In this document: piece after piece, positions 30,647 through 38,812 of the stretch
How positions within the stretch are numbered: position 1 is the first letter of the stretch
How the letters are laid out: the number at the start of each line of letters is the position of its first letter
Assembly: GCF_022014235.1 (NCBI RefSeq)
Contig: NZ_JAKLTD010000001.1
Span: forward strand, 539,499 to 603,498
DNA length: 64,000 bases
Source of the DNA: Methanothermobacter sp. K4
GTDB lineage: Archaea; Methanobacteriota; Methanobacteria; Methanobacteriales; Methanothermobacteraceae
Direction of reading: 5' to 3'
The notes under the pieces: generated by a model
The model's database searches: none
What the model saw: only the letters and a program-made list of their open reading frames with translations
What the model was told of the DNA's origin: nothing
Position numbers and translations under genes: made by a program

Positions 30647-31276
30647 CTATTCTGATGGTCTTCCAAATGCAAGGTCCCCTGCATCCCCCAGGCCCGGGAC
30701 TATGTAGCCCCTGTCGTTGAGTTCCTCCTCCACACTGCAGGTGTAGACCTCCATATCCATTTCAAGAACCCTCTCAAGGCCGGGCCTTGAGGATATAACA
30801 TTGAAGAGTACGGTCCTCTCAGGGTTGCCGTATGCCTCAAGGGCCTCGAGGATCCCCATAATCGTGTTACCTGTTGCAAGCATGGGGTCCGCTATCACCA
30901 TTATCTTATCATCCAGTTCAGGGACCCTCAGGTAATCGACTGAAACATTGAAGGGAGGATCATCTGACCTGCAGGCCCCCACTATACCCTGTTCTGCCTC
31001 GGGGAAAACCCTCATAACACCCTCTGTGAAGGGTAGTGAAGCCCTGAGGATGCTCAGCACAACGATCCTGTTTCTATCTGTGATCTCAACACCCGAGACA
31101 ACTCCCAGCGGCGTTTCAACATCAACCTCACGCCACCTGAGGGTATCTGCGAATTCATAGGCCAGGTAGCGGCCTATATCAGATATTCCCTTCCTGAAAC
31201 TGGAGGGGTCAATCCCCTTCCTCCTTATACCTGTTAGAATCTCCCTTACAACCAGGTTATCTATCACCCTCAGCAT
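30647..31276 (-). CDS. upp: Uracil phosphoribosyltransferase
   Basis: A 209-residue salvage enzyme making UMP from uracil and PRPP. VIADPMLATGNTI is the PRPP-binding motif (acidic pair replaced by AD in the family) and the C-terminal DRGYIVPGLGDAGDLAFG binds uracil. SILRASLPFTEGV is also characteristic. The ATG at 31276 is chosen because GGGGAGGTGATG lies at the right distance; it overlaps the end of the aTrm56 gene by 20 nt, indicating coupling. Confidence 0.95.
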   Translation of the reverse strand: MLRVIDNLVVREILTGIRRKGIDPSSFRKGISDIGRYLAYEFADTLRWREVDVETPLGVVSGVEITDRNRIVVLSILRASLPFTEGVMRVFPEAEQGIVGACRSDDPPFNVSVDYLRVPELDDKIMVIADPMLATGNTIMGILEALEAYGNPERTVLFNVISSRPGLERVLEMDMEVYTCSVEEELNDRGYIVPGLGDAGDLAFGRPSE

Positions 31277-31814
31277 CAGCATCACCTCCCCTCTCAATCA
31301 GCTTCTTACCGTGGGCCTGGGGCACAACCTCTATCAGGGGGTTCTCAAATTTGAGGTCGAATTCGCCTCCATCAAGGAGCATGTGAAGGAAGACTGCAAG
31401 GGATGAGACCTCTGAGTGGGGCTGATTAGTCACCCCAACATTGTAATCTGCAAGCCTGTAGACCTTCCCGGGGACCCTGGCGCCCCCGACAACCACCATT
31501 TTACCTGCCGGACTTTCCCTTAGATCCGGTATAACGTCCCTTGCAGGGAGACCGTACATTGTGAGGTGCACAACCTCCCCACCCATCTGCTTCCAGGACT
31601 CAATGACTCCCTGCCAGTTTCTCCTGTAACTCACCCTGAAGGGTCCGCCCCACCTCTTAACAACATCATCAACGCCCTCCATGAGTTTCGGGTCCTCCTC
31701 ACCACTCAGTATAACCTCAGATGCCCCGAAGGCCCTTGCGGTGAGGCAAACGTGTGTTGTGATCCTTGCATCCCGTGACTTCCTGTGACCTAACCTTAAA
31801 ACCCTGATGTCCAT
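31257..31814 (-). CDS. tRNA (cytidine-56-2'-O)-methyltransferase aTrm56
   Basis: A 185-residue SPOUT-class methyltransferase specific to archaea, which methylates C56 in the T-loop of tRNA. MDIRVLRLGHRKSRDARITTHV, GEVVHLTMYGLPARD, VVVGGARVPGKVY and YNVGVTNQPHSEVSSLAVFL match the family, including the knotted SAM-binding loop. GGAGGTCATTATA precedes the ATG at 31814. Confidence 0.9.
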   Translation of the reverse strand: MDIRVLRLGHRKSRDARITTHVCLTARAFGASEVILSGEEDPKLMEGVDDVVKRWGGPFRVSYRRNWQGVIESWKQMGGEVVHLTMYGLPARDVIPDLRESPAGKMVVVGGARVPGKVYRLADYNVGVTNQPHSEVSSLAVFLHMLLDGGEFDLKFENPLIEVVPQAHGKKLIERGGDADAEGDR

Positions 31815-31841
31815 TATAATGACCTCCATAAATCAGTATAA

Positions 31842-32585
31842 TCATGTTAACTGGATGGCTGCAGCAATCGCCAGGAGACCCATCATCCTCCCGATCTCAT
31901 TTGAGGCCCCGAGAACATCACCTGTGCTCCAGTAGAAGTTTCTCCTCGCAGTAAATCCGATGAATACTCCCGAGGCAGCTGCCACGGCAACACCAAGAGC
32001 GCCGGGGATCCCGAGTAACAGGTAGGCTGCAGCTGACCAGAGGATCCACACAGGAGCCATCAGGGGGCTCCTGGCTGCAACTATGAAGTGCCTTCCTGTG
32101 CCACTGTCAAGGGGCCTTGAGACCAGTGCACACCCTGTAAGGCATATCTTTGCAGAGACCTCTGAAATTAAAAGGCCCTGAAATATGATATTCGATGGAA
32201 GGGAATATACTGATGCCACTGTCAGTGAAGAGACTACAATGAGAAGTCCCAGTCCACCGGTACCGATACGGGGGTCCCTCATTATCTCTATCTTCCTCTC
32301 GAAGCTCCCATGGGACATGAGGGCGTCCCCCATGTCTATGAGGCCATCAAGGTGGTGGAAGCCGGTGAACCATATGGCAAGGGCATATGCGGCACAGGCA
32401 ACCACCGGGTATGGGAGTATGAGGGATGCTAAAAGACCCCCTGAACCCACAATGGCCCCTATAAGTGCCCCCACGAGTGGCCAGTGGATTGTGAGGGAGG
32501 CTATCTCCTCAACGGTCGCCTCTGAACCCACCGGGAATACGGTTGAAAATGATATGAGACCAGCGAATTTCCTCAGAAAATCCAT
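31842..32585 (-). CDS. cobS: Cobalamin 5'-phosphate synthase CobS
   Basis: A 247-residue integral membrane protein that joins adenosylcobinamide-GDP to alpha-ribazole phosphate. The N-terminal [11 protein letters not shown] and [17 protein letters not shown] are strong family motifs, with the acidic residues that bind magnesium; five to six hydrophobic helices follow, and the end has [13 protein letters not shown]. The PgpA-like gene 12 nt upstream on the same strand probably works in the same pathway. Confidence 0.95.
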   Translation of the reverse strand: MDFLRKFAGLISFSTVFPVGSEATVEEIASLTIHWPLVGALIGAIVGSGGLLASLILPYPVVACAAYALAIWFTGFHHLDGLIDMGDALMSHGSFERKIEIMRDPRIGTGGLGLLIVVSSLTVASVYSLPSNIIFQGLLISEVSAKICLTGCALVSRPLDSGTGRHFIVAARSPLMAPVWILWSAAAYLLLGIPGALGVAVAAASGVFIGFTARRNFYWSTGDVLGASNEIGRMMGLLAIAAAIQLT

Positions 32586-32597
32586 GAAAAACCACCA

Positions 32598-33440
32598 TCA
32601 CTCAAAGAGCCTTGACATGCAGCCTGCTATGAGTCCAGCGACTGCATCATCCACCATGGGTCCGAGATCCCCTATCACACCTGGTTTCTCCTCATCGTAG
32701 CGCTTGAAGTTGAATATTGCCTTGGTGCCCGCCACCTGATTGGCAACCGCCATGCCCATCACCTCATCACTGTAGAGGTAGGCCGGGTCATCTGTGAGGT
32801 CAACTCCAAGCAGCCTCCTTCTTCTGATGTCATCCTCAATATGCAGTGCCGCGGCAAGAAGCACACGAACGTTCAGATCCCCCAGCGCACGGTTTATCTC
32901 GGATCGCAGCCTCTCCCTCAGTTCATCCGTGACCTCAGCTCCAACCACGAGCTCCATACCCGCCTCGACCATGGCCTCAGCTGTCACACCGTGCAGCTCC
33001 AGGAGTTCCTCAACCCTCGGGCCCTCAAGGAGCATGTTCTGAGATGAAAGCCTCAGGGACTTCTTCAGGTCAGAGGCACTGAACCCTTCATCACCGGGCA
33101 TGGAGACCACGGTTACCCTGGACTCAAGGATTTCTGCGAGTAACCCCAGGGCTGATGTCACTTCCCTTACAGCAAGCTGCAGGATTTCAGGTATACGGTC
33201 GCCACACCTCTCCCCACACACCACAAGGACATCGAGGAAATCTCCAGCAGAGAATACCGAGAGCACGTTACCCACACGTGAAACCTCAGGGGGTCCTGGA
33301 AGTTCATGGGTAACCTTGGATGCTGTGCTGATTGTCTTGGAGGCAGTTATAAGCCCTGATTCTGCGCTCACCCTCACAAGATCAGATTCGATTACAATTT
33401 CCGTACCGTTAAGATTTAACTTTCCATTCAAGGGCTTCAC
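32598..33440 (-). CDS. PgpA-like phosphatase, probable CobZ (alpha-ribazole phosphatase)
   Basis: A 280-residue protein. The C-terminal half (about 130-275) belongs to the phosphatidylglycerophosphatase A-like family: RVEELLELHGVTAEAMVEAG, DDPAYLYSDEVMGMAVANQVAGT and the final VDDAVAGLIAGC. The N-terminal half (about 10-125) is a separate domain that I cannot place with certainty; it may be related to CbiZ-type amidohydrolases. Because it is paired with cobS, the CobZ role (dephosphorylating alpha-ribazole phosphate or cobalamin phosphate, shown for a Methanosarcina protein) is more likely than phospholipid synthesis. GTG start. Confidence 0.75.
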   Translation of the reverse strand: MKPLNGKLNLNGTEIVIESDLVRVSAESGLITASKTISTASKVTHELPGPPEVSRVGNVLSVFSAGDFLDVLVVCGERCGDRIPEILQLAVREVTSALGLLAEILESRVTVVSMPGDEGFSASDLKKSLRLSSQNMLLEGPRVEELLELHGVTAEAMVEAGMELVVGAEVTDELRERLRSEINRALGDLNVRVLLAAALHIEDDIRRRRLLGVDLTDDPAYLYSDEVMGMAVANQVAGTKAIFNFKRYDEEKPGVIGDLGPMVDDAVAGLIAGCMSRLFE

Positions 33441-33453
33441 CTTCAGATATAAA

Positions 33454-33531
33454 CACCATTTTATTCCTAATGAGATTTATTATCCGCAACCCAGTATCTT
33501 CACCATTTTATTCCTCATCAGATTTATTATC
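33454..33531. repeat. 31-bp tandem direct repeat in the divergent promoter region
   Basis: Two copies that begin CACCATTTTATTCC and end ATTTATTATC start at 33454 and 33501 (47-nt step) and differ at two or three positions in the middle. They lie between cobZ-like (leftward) and the PII-like gene (rightward), and each contains an AT-rich box-A-like ATTTATTAT, so the promoter itself appears duplicated. Confidence 0.85.
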
Positions 33532-33563
33532 TACACACCACATATCTATATAGGGTGATATTA

Positions 33564-33896
33564 ATGAAGGTGCATCTACGGGTATTCGTGGAGGTTGAGA
33601 ACCTTGGTCGCGTCATGAACATACTGGCAGATGAGGGCGTCACGGGTTTCTACATAGTTGAATACAAGGGCGTCTCCCCAACAGAGTGGAGGGGATTCTC
33701 AATCAAGGAGGACCCCGAGTCAGCAATCTCACTTATACATGACTATGCAAGGGACGCAGTCCTGGTATGCTCGGTGGTTGACGAGGAGCTAGTGGAGCCC
33801 ATAGTCGCGAGGTTCAGCAGGGAACTTGGTGATGAGAAGTACACCATAATAGAGATACCCATAAGGAGAATAATAGTCAATTCACCACCAGAATGA
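33564..33896 (+). CDS. Small PII/CutA-like protein (MJ1244 type)
   Basis: A 110-residue alpha-beta protein beginning [21 protein letters not shown], with the ferredoxin-like repeat seen in PII-related signalling proteins; [13 protein letters not shown] would be the loop region and [15 protein letters not shown] the last strand. I recognise it as the methanogen-conserved MJ1244-type family; its ligand is unknown. GGGTGAT lies before the ATG. larC begins 16 nt downstream, so it may serve nickel or cofactor regulation. That link is inferred. Confidence 0.65.
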   Translation: MKVHLRVFVEVENLGRVMNILADEGVTGFYIVEYKGVSPTEWRGFSIKEDPESAISLIHDYARDAVLVCSVVDEELVEPIVARFSRELGDEKYTIIEIPIRRIIVNSPPE

Positions 33897-33912
33897 TCTG
33901 AACGGTGCTTGA

Positions 33913-35124
33913 ATGGTAACAGTAATAGACCCCCAGCTTGCAGGGGTATCAGGTAACATGATGGTGGGGGCCCTCATAGACATGGGAGCCCACCCTGAGC
34001 GTACAGCTGAGGTCATGGAGGAGGCAGCATCCCACTTTGGCGGGGCAACGGTGGAGGTGTCGGAGGTTAAGAGGTCAGGCCTCAGGGCAACCCACGTGGA
34101 TGTGAGGGCAGACGACTCCCTCAGCATAGGTTACATGGAATTTTTAAAGCGCCTTGATAGGATCAGCCATCCTGGCATTGACGATGAGATGCTATCAATG
34201 GCAAGGGCGGTCTTCCATACCATGGCACAGGCAGAGGCAACAGTGCATGGTGTGAAACTGGATGAGGTCCACTTTCATGAGGTTGGGGCTGCCGATGCAG
34301 TTGCAGATGTCCTGGGGTCTGTATTTGCCTACTTTGACCTCAACCTCCACAGGGATACGGTCTACACACTACCTGTGGCGATTGGGGGAGGTACAGTGAG
34401 TGGCGCCCATGGAAAGATACCTGTCCCTGCACCGGCCACCGTTGAGATACTCAGGGGTTTTCCTGTGACTGGGGGCCCGGTTGAGATGGAGCTTGCAACC
34501 CCCACAGGGGCCGCGCTCCTTGTTAACATGGTCCGGGGATACAGGAGGTTCCACCCTCCAATGGAGATACAGGCCACAGGTTACGGTGCAGGGGACATGG
34601 ACCCTGACTTCCCGAATGTCCTGAGGGTGGTGAGGGGCTCAGAGGCGGTGCACCATGACATGGTAACTCTACTTGAGACCAATGTGGATCACCTCAGCGG
34701 CGAGGTCCTTGGCAACCTCTTCGAAAGCCTCATGGATGCAGGGGCTCTTGATGTGACGCTCACGCCAGTTATAATGAAAAAAAACCGTCCAGGACAGTTA
34801 ATAAGAGTCATATGCAGGGAAAATGATCATGAAATGATACTCAAGCGCCTATTCTCTGAGACAGGAACCCTTGGTGTGAGGATATTCCCCCAGGTTCACA
34901 GGGGCGTCCTTGAGAGGAGGGTCATGGAGGCAGAGGTTGATATAAAGGGGAGAAGAAGGGCCAGGTTCAAGGTGGGCATCCTGGGCTCAAGGGTTGTTAA
35001 TGCAAGGATAGAATACGAGGATGCAAGAAGGATATCACTCGAAACAGGGATACCCCTCAGGGACGTCATTGAAATGGCCGAGAAACAGTTCAGAAACTTC
35101 ATGGAGGATAAGAATGGAGAATAA
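33913..35124 (+). CDS. larC: LarC-like nickel insertion protein (DUF111)
   Basis: A 403-residue protein of the LarC family. In lactobacilli LarC inserts nickel into the pyridinium thiocarboxylate cofactor (NPN) of lactate racemase in a CTP-dependent way. IDPQLAGVSGNMMVGALIDMG, VHFHEVGAADAVADVLG and ATPTGAALLVNM are typical, and the C-terminal half (after about 260) is the CTP/nickel-binding part with VTLTPVIMKKNRPG. It is one continuous gene here, whereas some bacteria need a frameshift. larA, larB and larE are not in the window. Confidence 0.88.
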   Translation: MVTVIDPQLAGVSGNMMVGALIDMGAHPERTAEVMEEAASHFGGATVEVSEVKRSGLRATHVDVRADDSLSIGYMEFLKRLDRISHPGIDDEMLSMARAVFHTMAQAEATVHGVKLDEVHFHEVGAADAVADVLGSVFAYFDLNLHRDTVYTLPVAIGGGTVSGAHGKIPVPAPATVEILRGFPVTGGPVEMELATPTGAALLVNMVRGYRRFHPPMEIQATGYGAGDMDPDFPNVLRVVRGSEAVHHDMVTLLETNVDHLSGEVLGNLFESLMDAGALDVTLTPVIMKKNRPGQLIRVICRENDHEMILKRLFSETGTLGVRIFPQVHRGVLERRVMEAEVDIKGRRRARFKVGILGSRVVNARIEYEDARRISLETGIPLRDVIEMAEKQFRNFMEDKNGE

Positions 35125-35130
35125 AATAAT

Positions 35131-35270
35131 AGCGGGGAGGCCTGAGGTGATAATGTCAATCAGCATACTGGTAGAACATAGGGAGGCTTCTGATGATTAG
35201 GTTGATCAGCATACTGGTAAAGCATAAGGGATGGGGAGGTCTGAAATGAGCAAGGCTATCAGCATACTAT
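35131..35270 (+). repeat. Triplicated translation-start region before queC, with two overlapping mini-ORFs
   Basis: ATCAGCATACT occurs at 35159, 35205 and 35258; the third copy is inside queC. Each is preceded by an ATG a few codons earlier and by a G-rich ribosome site (GGGGAGGCCTGA, GGGAGGCTTCTGA, GGGGAGGTCTGAA). The first two copies make mini-ORFs: 35153-35200 (MSISILVEHREASDD) and 35193-35249 (MIRLISILVKHKGWGGLK). They overlap each other, and the second overlaps the queC ATG as ATGA. Steps are 46 and 53 nt. Confidence 0.85.
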
Positions 35271-35917
35271 CAGCTGGCATGGACTCTGCAGTTGCAACAG
35301 CACTGCTAGCATCTGAATATGAGATCCACGCTTTAACATTCGATTACGGCCAGAGAAGTGCCTCAATGGAGATTGAACACGCCAGGAAACTTGCAAAGCA
35401 CCTTGGCATTGAGCACACAACCATTGAACTCCCCTGGCTTGGAAGGCTTGGTGGTTCCGCCCTCACAGCGGGTGGTGAGATACCCTCACCAGCGGATCTT
35501 GATGACAGGGAGGAGTGCCTTGAGACGGCAAGGAGGGTCTGGGTACCCGGGAGGAACATAGTCTTTACAGCTATTGGTGTTTCCTTTGCAGAGGCCCTGG
35601 ATGCAGATGCGGTTATAGTGGGGTGGGACCTTGAGGAGGCCGAGACCTTCCCTGATAACTCTGCAGAGTTTCTTGATGCATTCAACAGGCTTCTGGGTAT
35701 AGGTACGCTCCGGGGTGTTGAGGTGAGGGCGCCACTTATAGGTATGACCAAGAGGGAGATCGTTGAGGTTGGTTCTGCTCTGGGTCTGCCCTTTGAGTTA
35801 ACCTACTCATGTTACAGTGGAGGTGAGGTCCACTGTGGGGTCTGCGAGTCCTGTATGAGGAGGAGGAGGGCCTTCAAGCTTGCAGGTGTTGAGGATCCCA
35901 CAGGATACCTTGAATAG
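35246..35917 (+). CDS. queC: 7-cyano-7-deazaguanine synthase QueC
   Basis: A 223-residue ATP-dependent enzyme making preQ0, the archaeosine precursor. The PP-loop is SILSAGMDSAVATALL (a serine-alanine variant of SGGMDS). VWVPGRNIVFTAIGVSFAEAL binds nucleotide, and CYSGGEVHCGVCESCMRRRRAF at the C-terminus holds the four zinc cysteines. The start at 35246 has GGGGAGGTCTGAA upstream; a longer frame begins at 35231. Two diverged copies of its start region precede it. Confidence 0.94.
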   Translation: MSKAISILSAGMDSAVATALLASEYEIHALTFDYGQRSASMEIEHARKLAKHLGIEHTTIELPWLGRLGGSALTAGGEIPSPADLDDREECLETARRVWVPGRNIVFTAIGVSFAEALDADAVIVGWDLEEAETFPDNSAEFLDAFNRLLGIGTLRGVEVRAPLIGMTKREIVEVGSALGLPFELTYSCYSGGEVHCGVCESCMRRRRAFKLAGVEDPTGYLE

Positions 35918-35967
35918 AGGGTTGATCCTCACACTGGAGGCTTATTATAGTTTTTTTCTGACCACAG

Positions 35968-36040
35968 ACTTTTTTTAACTGAGGGAAGGGTGGGGGAACA
36001 TATGTTTCTTCTTAACCCAATACTTCTTTAACTGAGAGAA
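35968..36040. repeat. Direct repeat upstream of the small membrane-protein gene
   Basis: ACTTTTTTTAACTGAGGGAA (35968-35987) and ACTTCTTTAACTGAGAGAA (36022-36040) are imperfect direct repeats with a 54-nt step. They follow queC and precede the gene at 36090. The T-run could end the queC transcript. Confidence 0.6.
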
Positions 36041-36089
36041 TCAAGGAATACTTTTTTATGTATTCATATTATATTATCACCCTGAGGTG

Positions 36090-36386
36090 ATGGTGAATGC
36101 ACATACATGGTGGTTTTATCCTGCATGGCAGCTGGTATTCTACAATGTAATTGCAACTGTGGTACTCGTCCTGAGCATCGCATTGGTGATAAGGGGCCTT
36201 CTGTCCATGAAGAGGGATGAGGGAGCATATGTAGACCTTAAAGGTTATCTCCTGATCATGTTAACTGCACCACCTTTAATATTCTTAATTCAGACTTTCT
36301 GCATACCTGTACCTAGCAGGTTTATTCCCCATCATGAGGTCGGTGGTGAGCATGGGGGTCTATTCAGCAACAGGGGGTCTCCTTGA
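36090..36386 (+). CDS. Small membrane protein, probably 3'-frameshifted
   Basis: About 98 residues with two hydrophobic segments (around 17-38 and 50-68). The protein has no family I recognise. The stretch after the second segment (RFIPHHEVGGEHGGLFSNRGSP) is glycine-rich and unlike a protein end, whereas the neighbouring frame at the same place continues with a third hydrophobic segment up to 36459. This suggests a single-base change late in the gene. The start is uncertain among 36087 (GTG), 36090 (ATG) and 36093 (GTG), since GAGGTGAT overlaps them. Confidence 0.45.
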   Translation: MVNAHTWWFYPAWQLVFYNVIATVVLVLSIALVIRGLLSMKRDEGAYVDLKGYLLIMLTAPPLIFLIQTFCIPVPSRFIPHHEVGGEHGGLFSNRGSP

Positions 36387-36459
36387 GGGTTTACTCACGG
36401 CCGCTGGCTGCATCATCATGTCATCATGGATTGAACGGATCTGGAATCTTCAACGATAG
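36334..36459 (+). pseudogene. Out-of-frame third membrane segment of the gene above
   Basis: In the +1 frame relative to the upstream gene, 41 codons read MRSVVSMGVYSATGGLLEG and on through a hydrophobic helix (LLTAAGCIIMSSW) to a TAG at 36457. The frame is open back to 36289, so the joining point is between 36289 and 36386. It may be a separate tiny protein, a frameshifted C-terminus or a sequencing error. Confidence 0.35.
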
Positions 36460-36655
36460 CTTTTCACTGATTTACAGGGATCAGTTATAGAGAGATAATA
36501 GCAGAAAAAAGCTTCTAGAAAATGAGTACGCTCTCAATGCTAGTGGAAAAATGCAGATGTAAATGACCCATGGAACTCACAGTTGGGGGATGCTGCTCTT
36601 GAAGCAGAAGCTGGAGGTGCCTGTGATGGCTGCAGTGTAAAAAATATAAAAATTT
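36460..36655 (+). other. Gap before pycB, possible gene remnant
   Basis: No intact gene. A short open stretch at about 36550-36640 reads NDPWNSQLGDAALEAEAGG followed by ACDGCSVKN, with protein-like composition and a CxxC-like end, but it has no start and is cut by a TAG just upstream. It could be the end of a decayed gene or chance. The AT-rich AAAATATAAAAATTTTTATTTT at 36638-36661 can end the leftward pycB transcript. Confidence 0.25.
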
Positions 36656-38362
36656 TTATTTTATGACCATGAGGATGTCACCGGCTTCAACCCTTTCACC
36701 CTCATCGGCGTATATCTTCTCAACAACGCCACCATGGGGTGTCTGGATGTCGTTCTCCATCTTCATGGCCTCAACAACAGCCACAACATCCCCTGCATTA
36801 ACATGGTCACCCTCACTGACCTTCAGCTTCACAACCATGCCCTGCATCGTTGACCTGACGGCACCCTCAACGTCCACGGGTTCCGGTTCAGCCTCCTCGA
36901 TGGTCATGTATCCTGTGGGTACAACCTTGACGTTGAATTCGTCACCGTCCACCTCAACATGGAATACAGTTGGCACATCACCGCTGGGCGCCCTCTCCTC
37001 CACGGGGGGCTCGAGTGGTTCCTCCTCCACCTCTCCCCTCAGGAATCTGGGTGCTATGGCTGGGTAGAGTGCAAGGGTCAGTATGTCCTCCTCCTTCTCT
37101 ATGATGCCCATCTCCTCACCCCTTTTCCTGCACTCCTCGTACTGGGGCTTGAGGATGTCTGCGGGTCTGCAGTCGATGGGCTCCTCATCGCCGATGACCT
37201 TCCTTGCAACCTCCTCATTTACAGGTGCAGGTGGTCTACCGTAGAGTCCCCGGAAGTAGTCCTTCACCTCATTGGTGACCATACTGTACCTTTCACCGCT
37301 CAGGACATTCATAACAGCCTGTATACCCACTATCTGGCTCGTTGGGGTTACAAGTGGTGGGTAACCCATGTCCTTCCTGACGCGGGGCATCTCCTCAAGG
37401 ACCTCCTCGTACCTGTCAAGGGCGTTCTGTTCCTTTAGCTGGGAAACAAGGTTTGATAGCATACCCCCTGGTATCTGGTATATGAGGACATCCGTGTCGA
37501 TCTGCTCGGCGATTGGGTCCAGTATGCTGCTGTACTTCTTCCTGATCTCCTCGAAGTACTTCTTGATGTTCTTCAGGATCCTGAGGTCGAGTCCAGTATC
37601 ATAGGGGGTGTCCCTGAGGGCAGCAACAAGGCTCTCTGTTGGAGGCTGTGAGGCACCCCATGATAGGGGGGATATTGCAGTGTCAAGTATATCAACCCCC
37701 GCCTCACAGGCTGCATAGTAACTCATGGGTGTCATACCACTTGTGCAGTGGCAGTGAAGATCCACCATGAGGTCTGTCTCCTCTTTAAGGGCGCTTACAA
37801 GTTCGTAGGCGTCGTGGGGTGATATTAAACCTGCCATGTCCTTAATGGCAACTGAGTCACATTCAAGGGCCTCGAGTTCCCTTGCAAAGTCCACGTAACT
37901 TTCAAGTGTATGGTATGGGCTTATGGTGTAGCAGATAACCCCCTGCACATGGGCGTCCTGTTCCCTGGCAACCTTTATGGCGTACTCCATGTTGCGGAGG
38001 TCATTGAGGGCGTCGAATATCCTGAACACATCAACGCCGTTTTCATAGGACTTCTCAATGAACTTCCTTACGATGTCATCGGGGTAGTGCTTGTAACCCA
38101 CCAGGTTCTGACCACGGAGGAGCATCTGTATGGGAGTCCTCTTTATGTGCTCCTTGAGTTCCCGCAGCCTCTCCCATGGATCCTCGTTCAGGTAACGTAT
38201 GCATGTATCAAAGGTTGCGCCTCCCCATGCCTCCAGTGAGAAGAAACCAACCCGGTCCATCTCCTCTGCGATGGGTATCATGTCCCCTGTCCGGAGGCGA
38301 GTTGCAAGAAGTGACTGGTGCGCATCCCTGAATGCTGTTTCAACGACCTTTATCCCTTTCAT
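36656..38362 (-). CDS. pycB: Pyruvate carboxylase subunit B (carboxyltransferase plus biotin carrier)
   Basis: A 568-residue subunit that transfers the carboxyl group from biotin to pyruvate, giving oxaloacetate for the reductive TCA branch. The N-terminus MKGIKVVETAFRDAHQSLLATRLR and AIKDMAGLISP belong to the carboxyltransferase barrel, VDLHCHCTSGM supplies metal ligands, and the C-terminus has the biotin site VAVVEAMKMENDIQ followed by the second half of the lipoyl-like domain. A two-subunit enzyme (PycA elsewhere) is typical of methanogens; the sequence also resembles oxaloacetate decarboxylase alpha. A TATA box, GTATATAAAG, lies at about 38392. Confidence 0.95.
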   Translation of the reverse strand: MKGIKVVETAFRDAHQSLLATRLRTGDMIPIAEEMDRVGFFSLEAWGGATFDTCIRYLNEDPWERLRELKEHIKRTPIQMLLRGQNLVGYKHYPDDIVRKFIEKSYENGVDVFRIFDALNDLRNMEYAIKVAREQDAHVQGVICYTISPYHTLESYVDFARELEALECDSVAIKDMAGLISPHDAYELVSALKEETDLMVDLHCHCTSGMTPMSYYAACEAGVDILDTAISPLSWGASQPPTESLVAALRDTPYDTGLDLRILKNIKKYFEEIRKKYSSILDPIAEQIDTDVLIYQIPGGMLSNLVSQLKEQNALDRYEEVLEEMPRVRKDMGYPPLVTPTSQIVGIQAVMNVLSGERYSMVTNEVKDYFRGLYGRPPAPVNEEVARKVIGDEEPIDCRPADILKPQYEECRKRGEEMGIIEKEEDILTLALYPAIAPRFLRGEVEEEPLEPPVEERAPSGDVPTVFHVEVDGDEFNVKVVPTGYMTIEEAEPEPVDVEGAVRSTMQGMVVKLKVSEGDHVNAGDVVAVVEAMKMENDIQTPHGGVVEKIYADEGERVEAGDILMVIK

Positions 38363-38536
38363 CGTGACCCTCTCATGAGATCAGTTAATTCTTTATATAC
38401 ATAGTAGGAACTTCCTTAAATACACAGCAGATGTATTAATTATCCATAAATTTATCCCACGGCTGGAAATGGTTATAAGGAATGAGATCCTAATCCTAAC
38501 CATTAAATTTACAACGAATTTTAAGGGAGAATCAAA

Positions 38537-38722
38537 ATGGCAAAGATAATCATAGATTATGATGAATGTGATGCATGCGGAGAATGTGTCGATGTATGCC
38601 CTATGGAGGTACTCATAATAGTTGATGGTAAACTCAAGGTCCAGCACCCTGAGGAGTGCAATGAATGTGAGGTATGCATGGACGTATGTCCAAGTGAATG
38701 CATAGAGGTTGAGGAGGACTGA
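38537..38722 (+). CDS. 2x[4Fe-4S] ferredoxin
   Basis: A 61-residue ferredoxin with CDACGECVDVCP and CNECEVCMDVCP, the two complete motifs for [4Fe-4S] clusters. An electron carrier in the cytoplasm; in this organism a possible acceptor for Mvh-Hdr or donor for synthases. AAGGGAGAATCAAA precedes the ATG. Divergent from pycB. Confidence 0.94.
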   Translation: MAKIIIDYDECDACGECVDVCPMEVLIIVDGKLKVQHPEECNECEVCMDVCPSECIEVEED

Positions 38723-38812
38723 TCCTCAACCAGGTAACTCCTTTTTATAAAAATAGTTTGATTGAAGATGGTTTTTTTCTTTTTATCCATCCACAATTAA
38801 TAATTATGCGGT

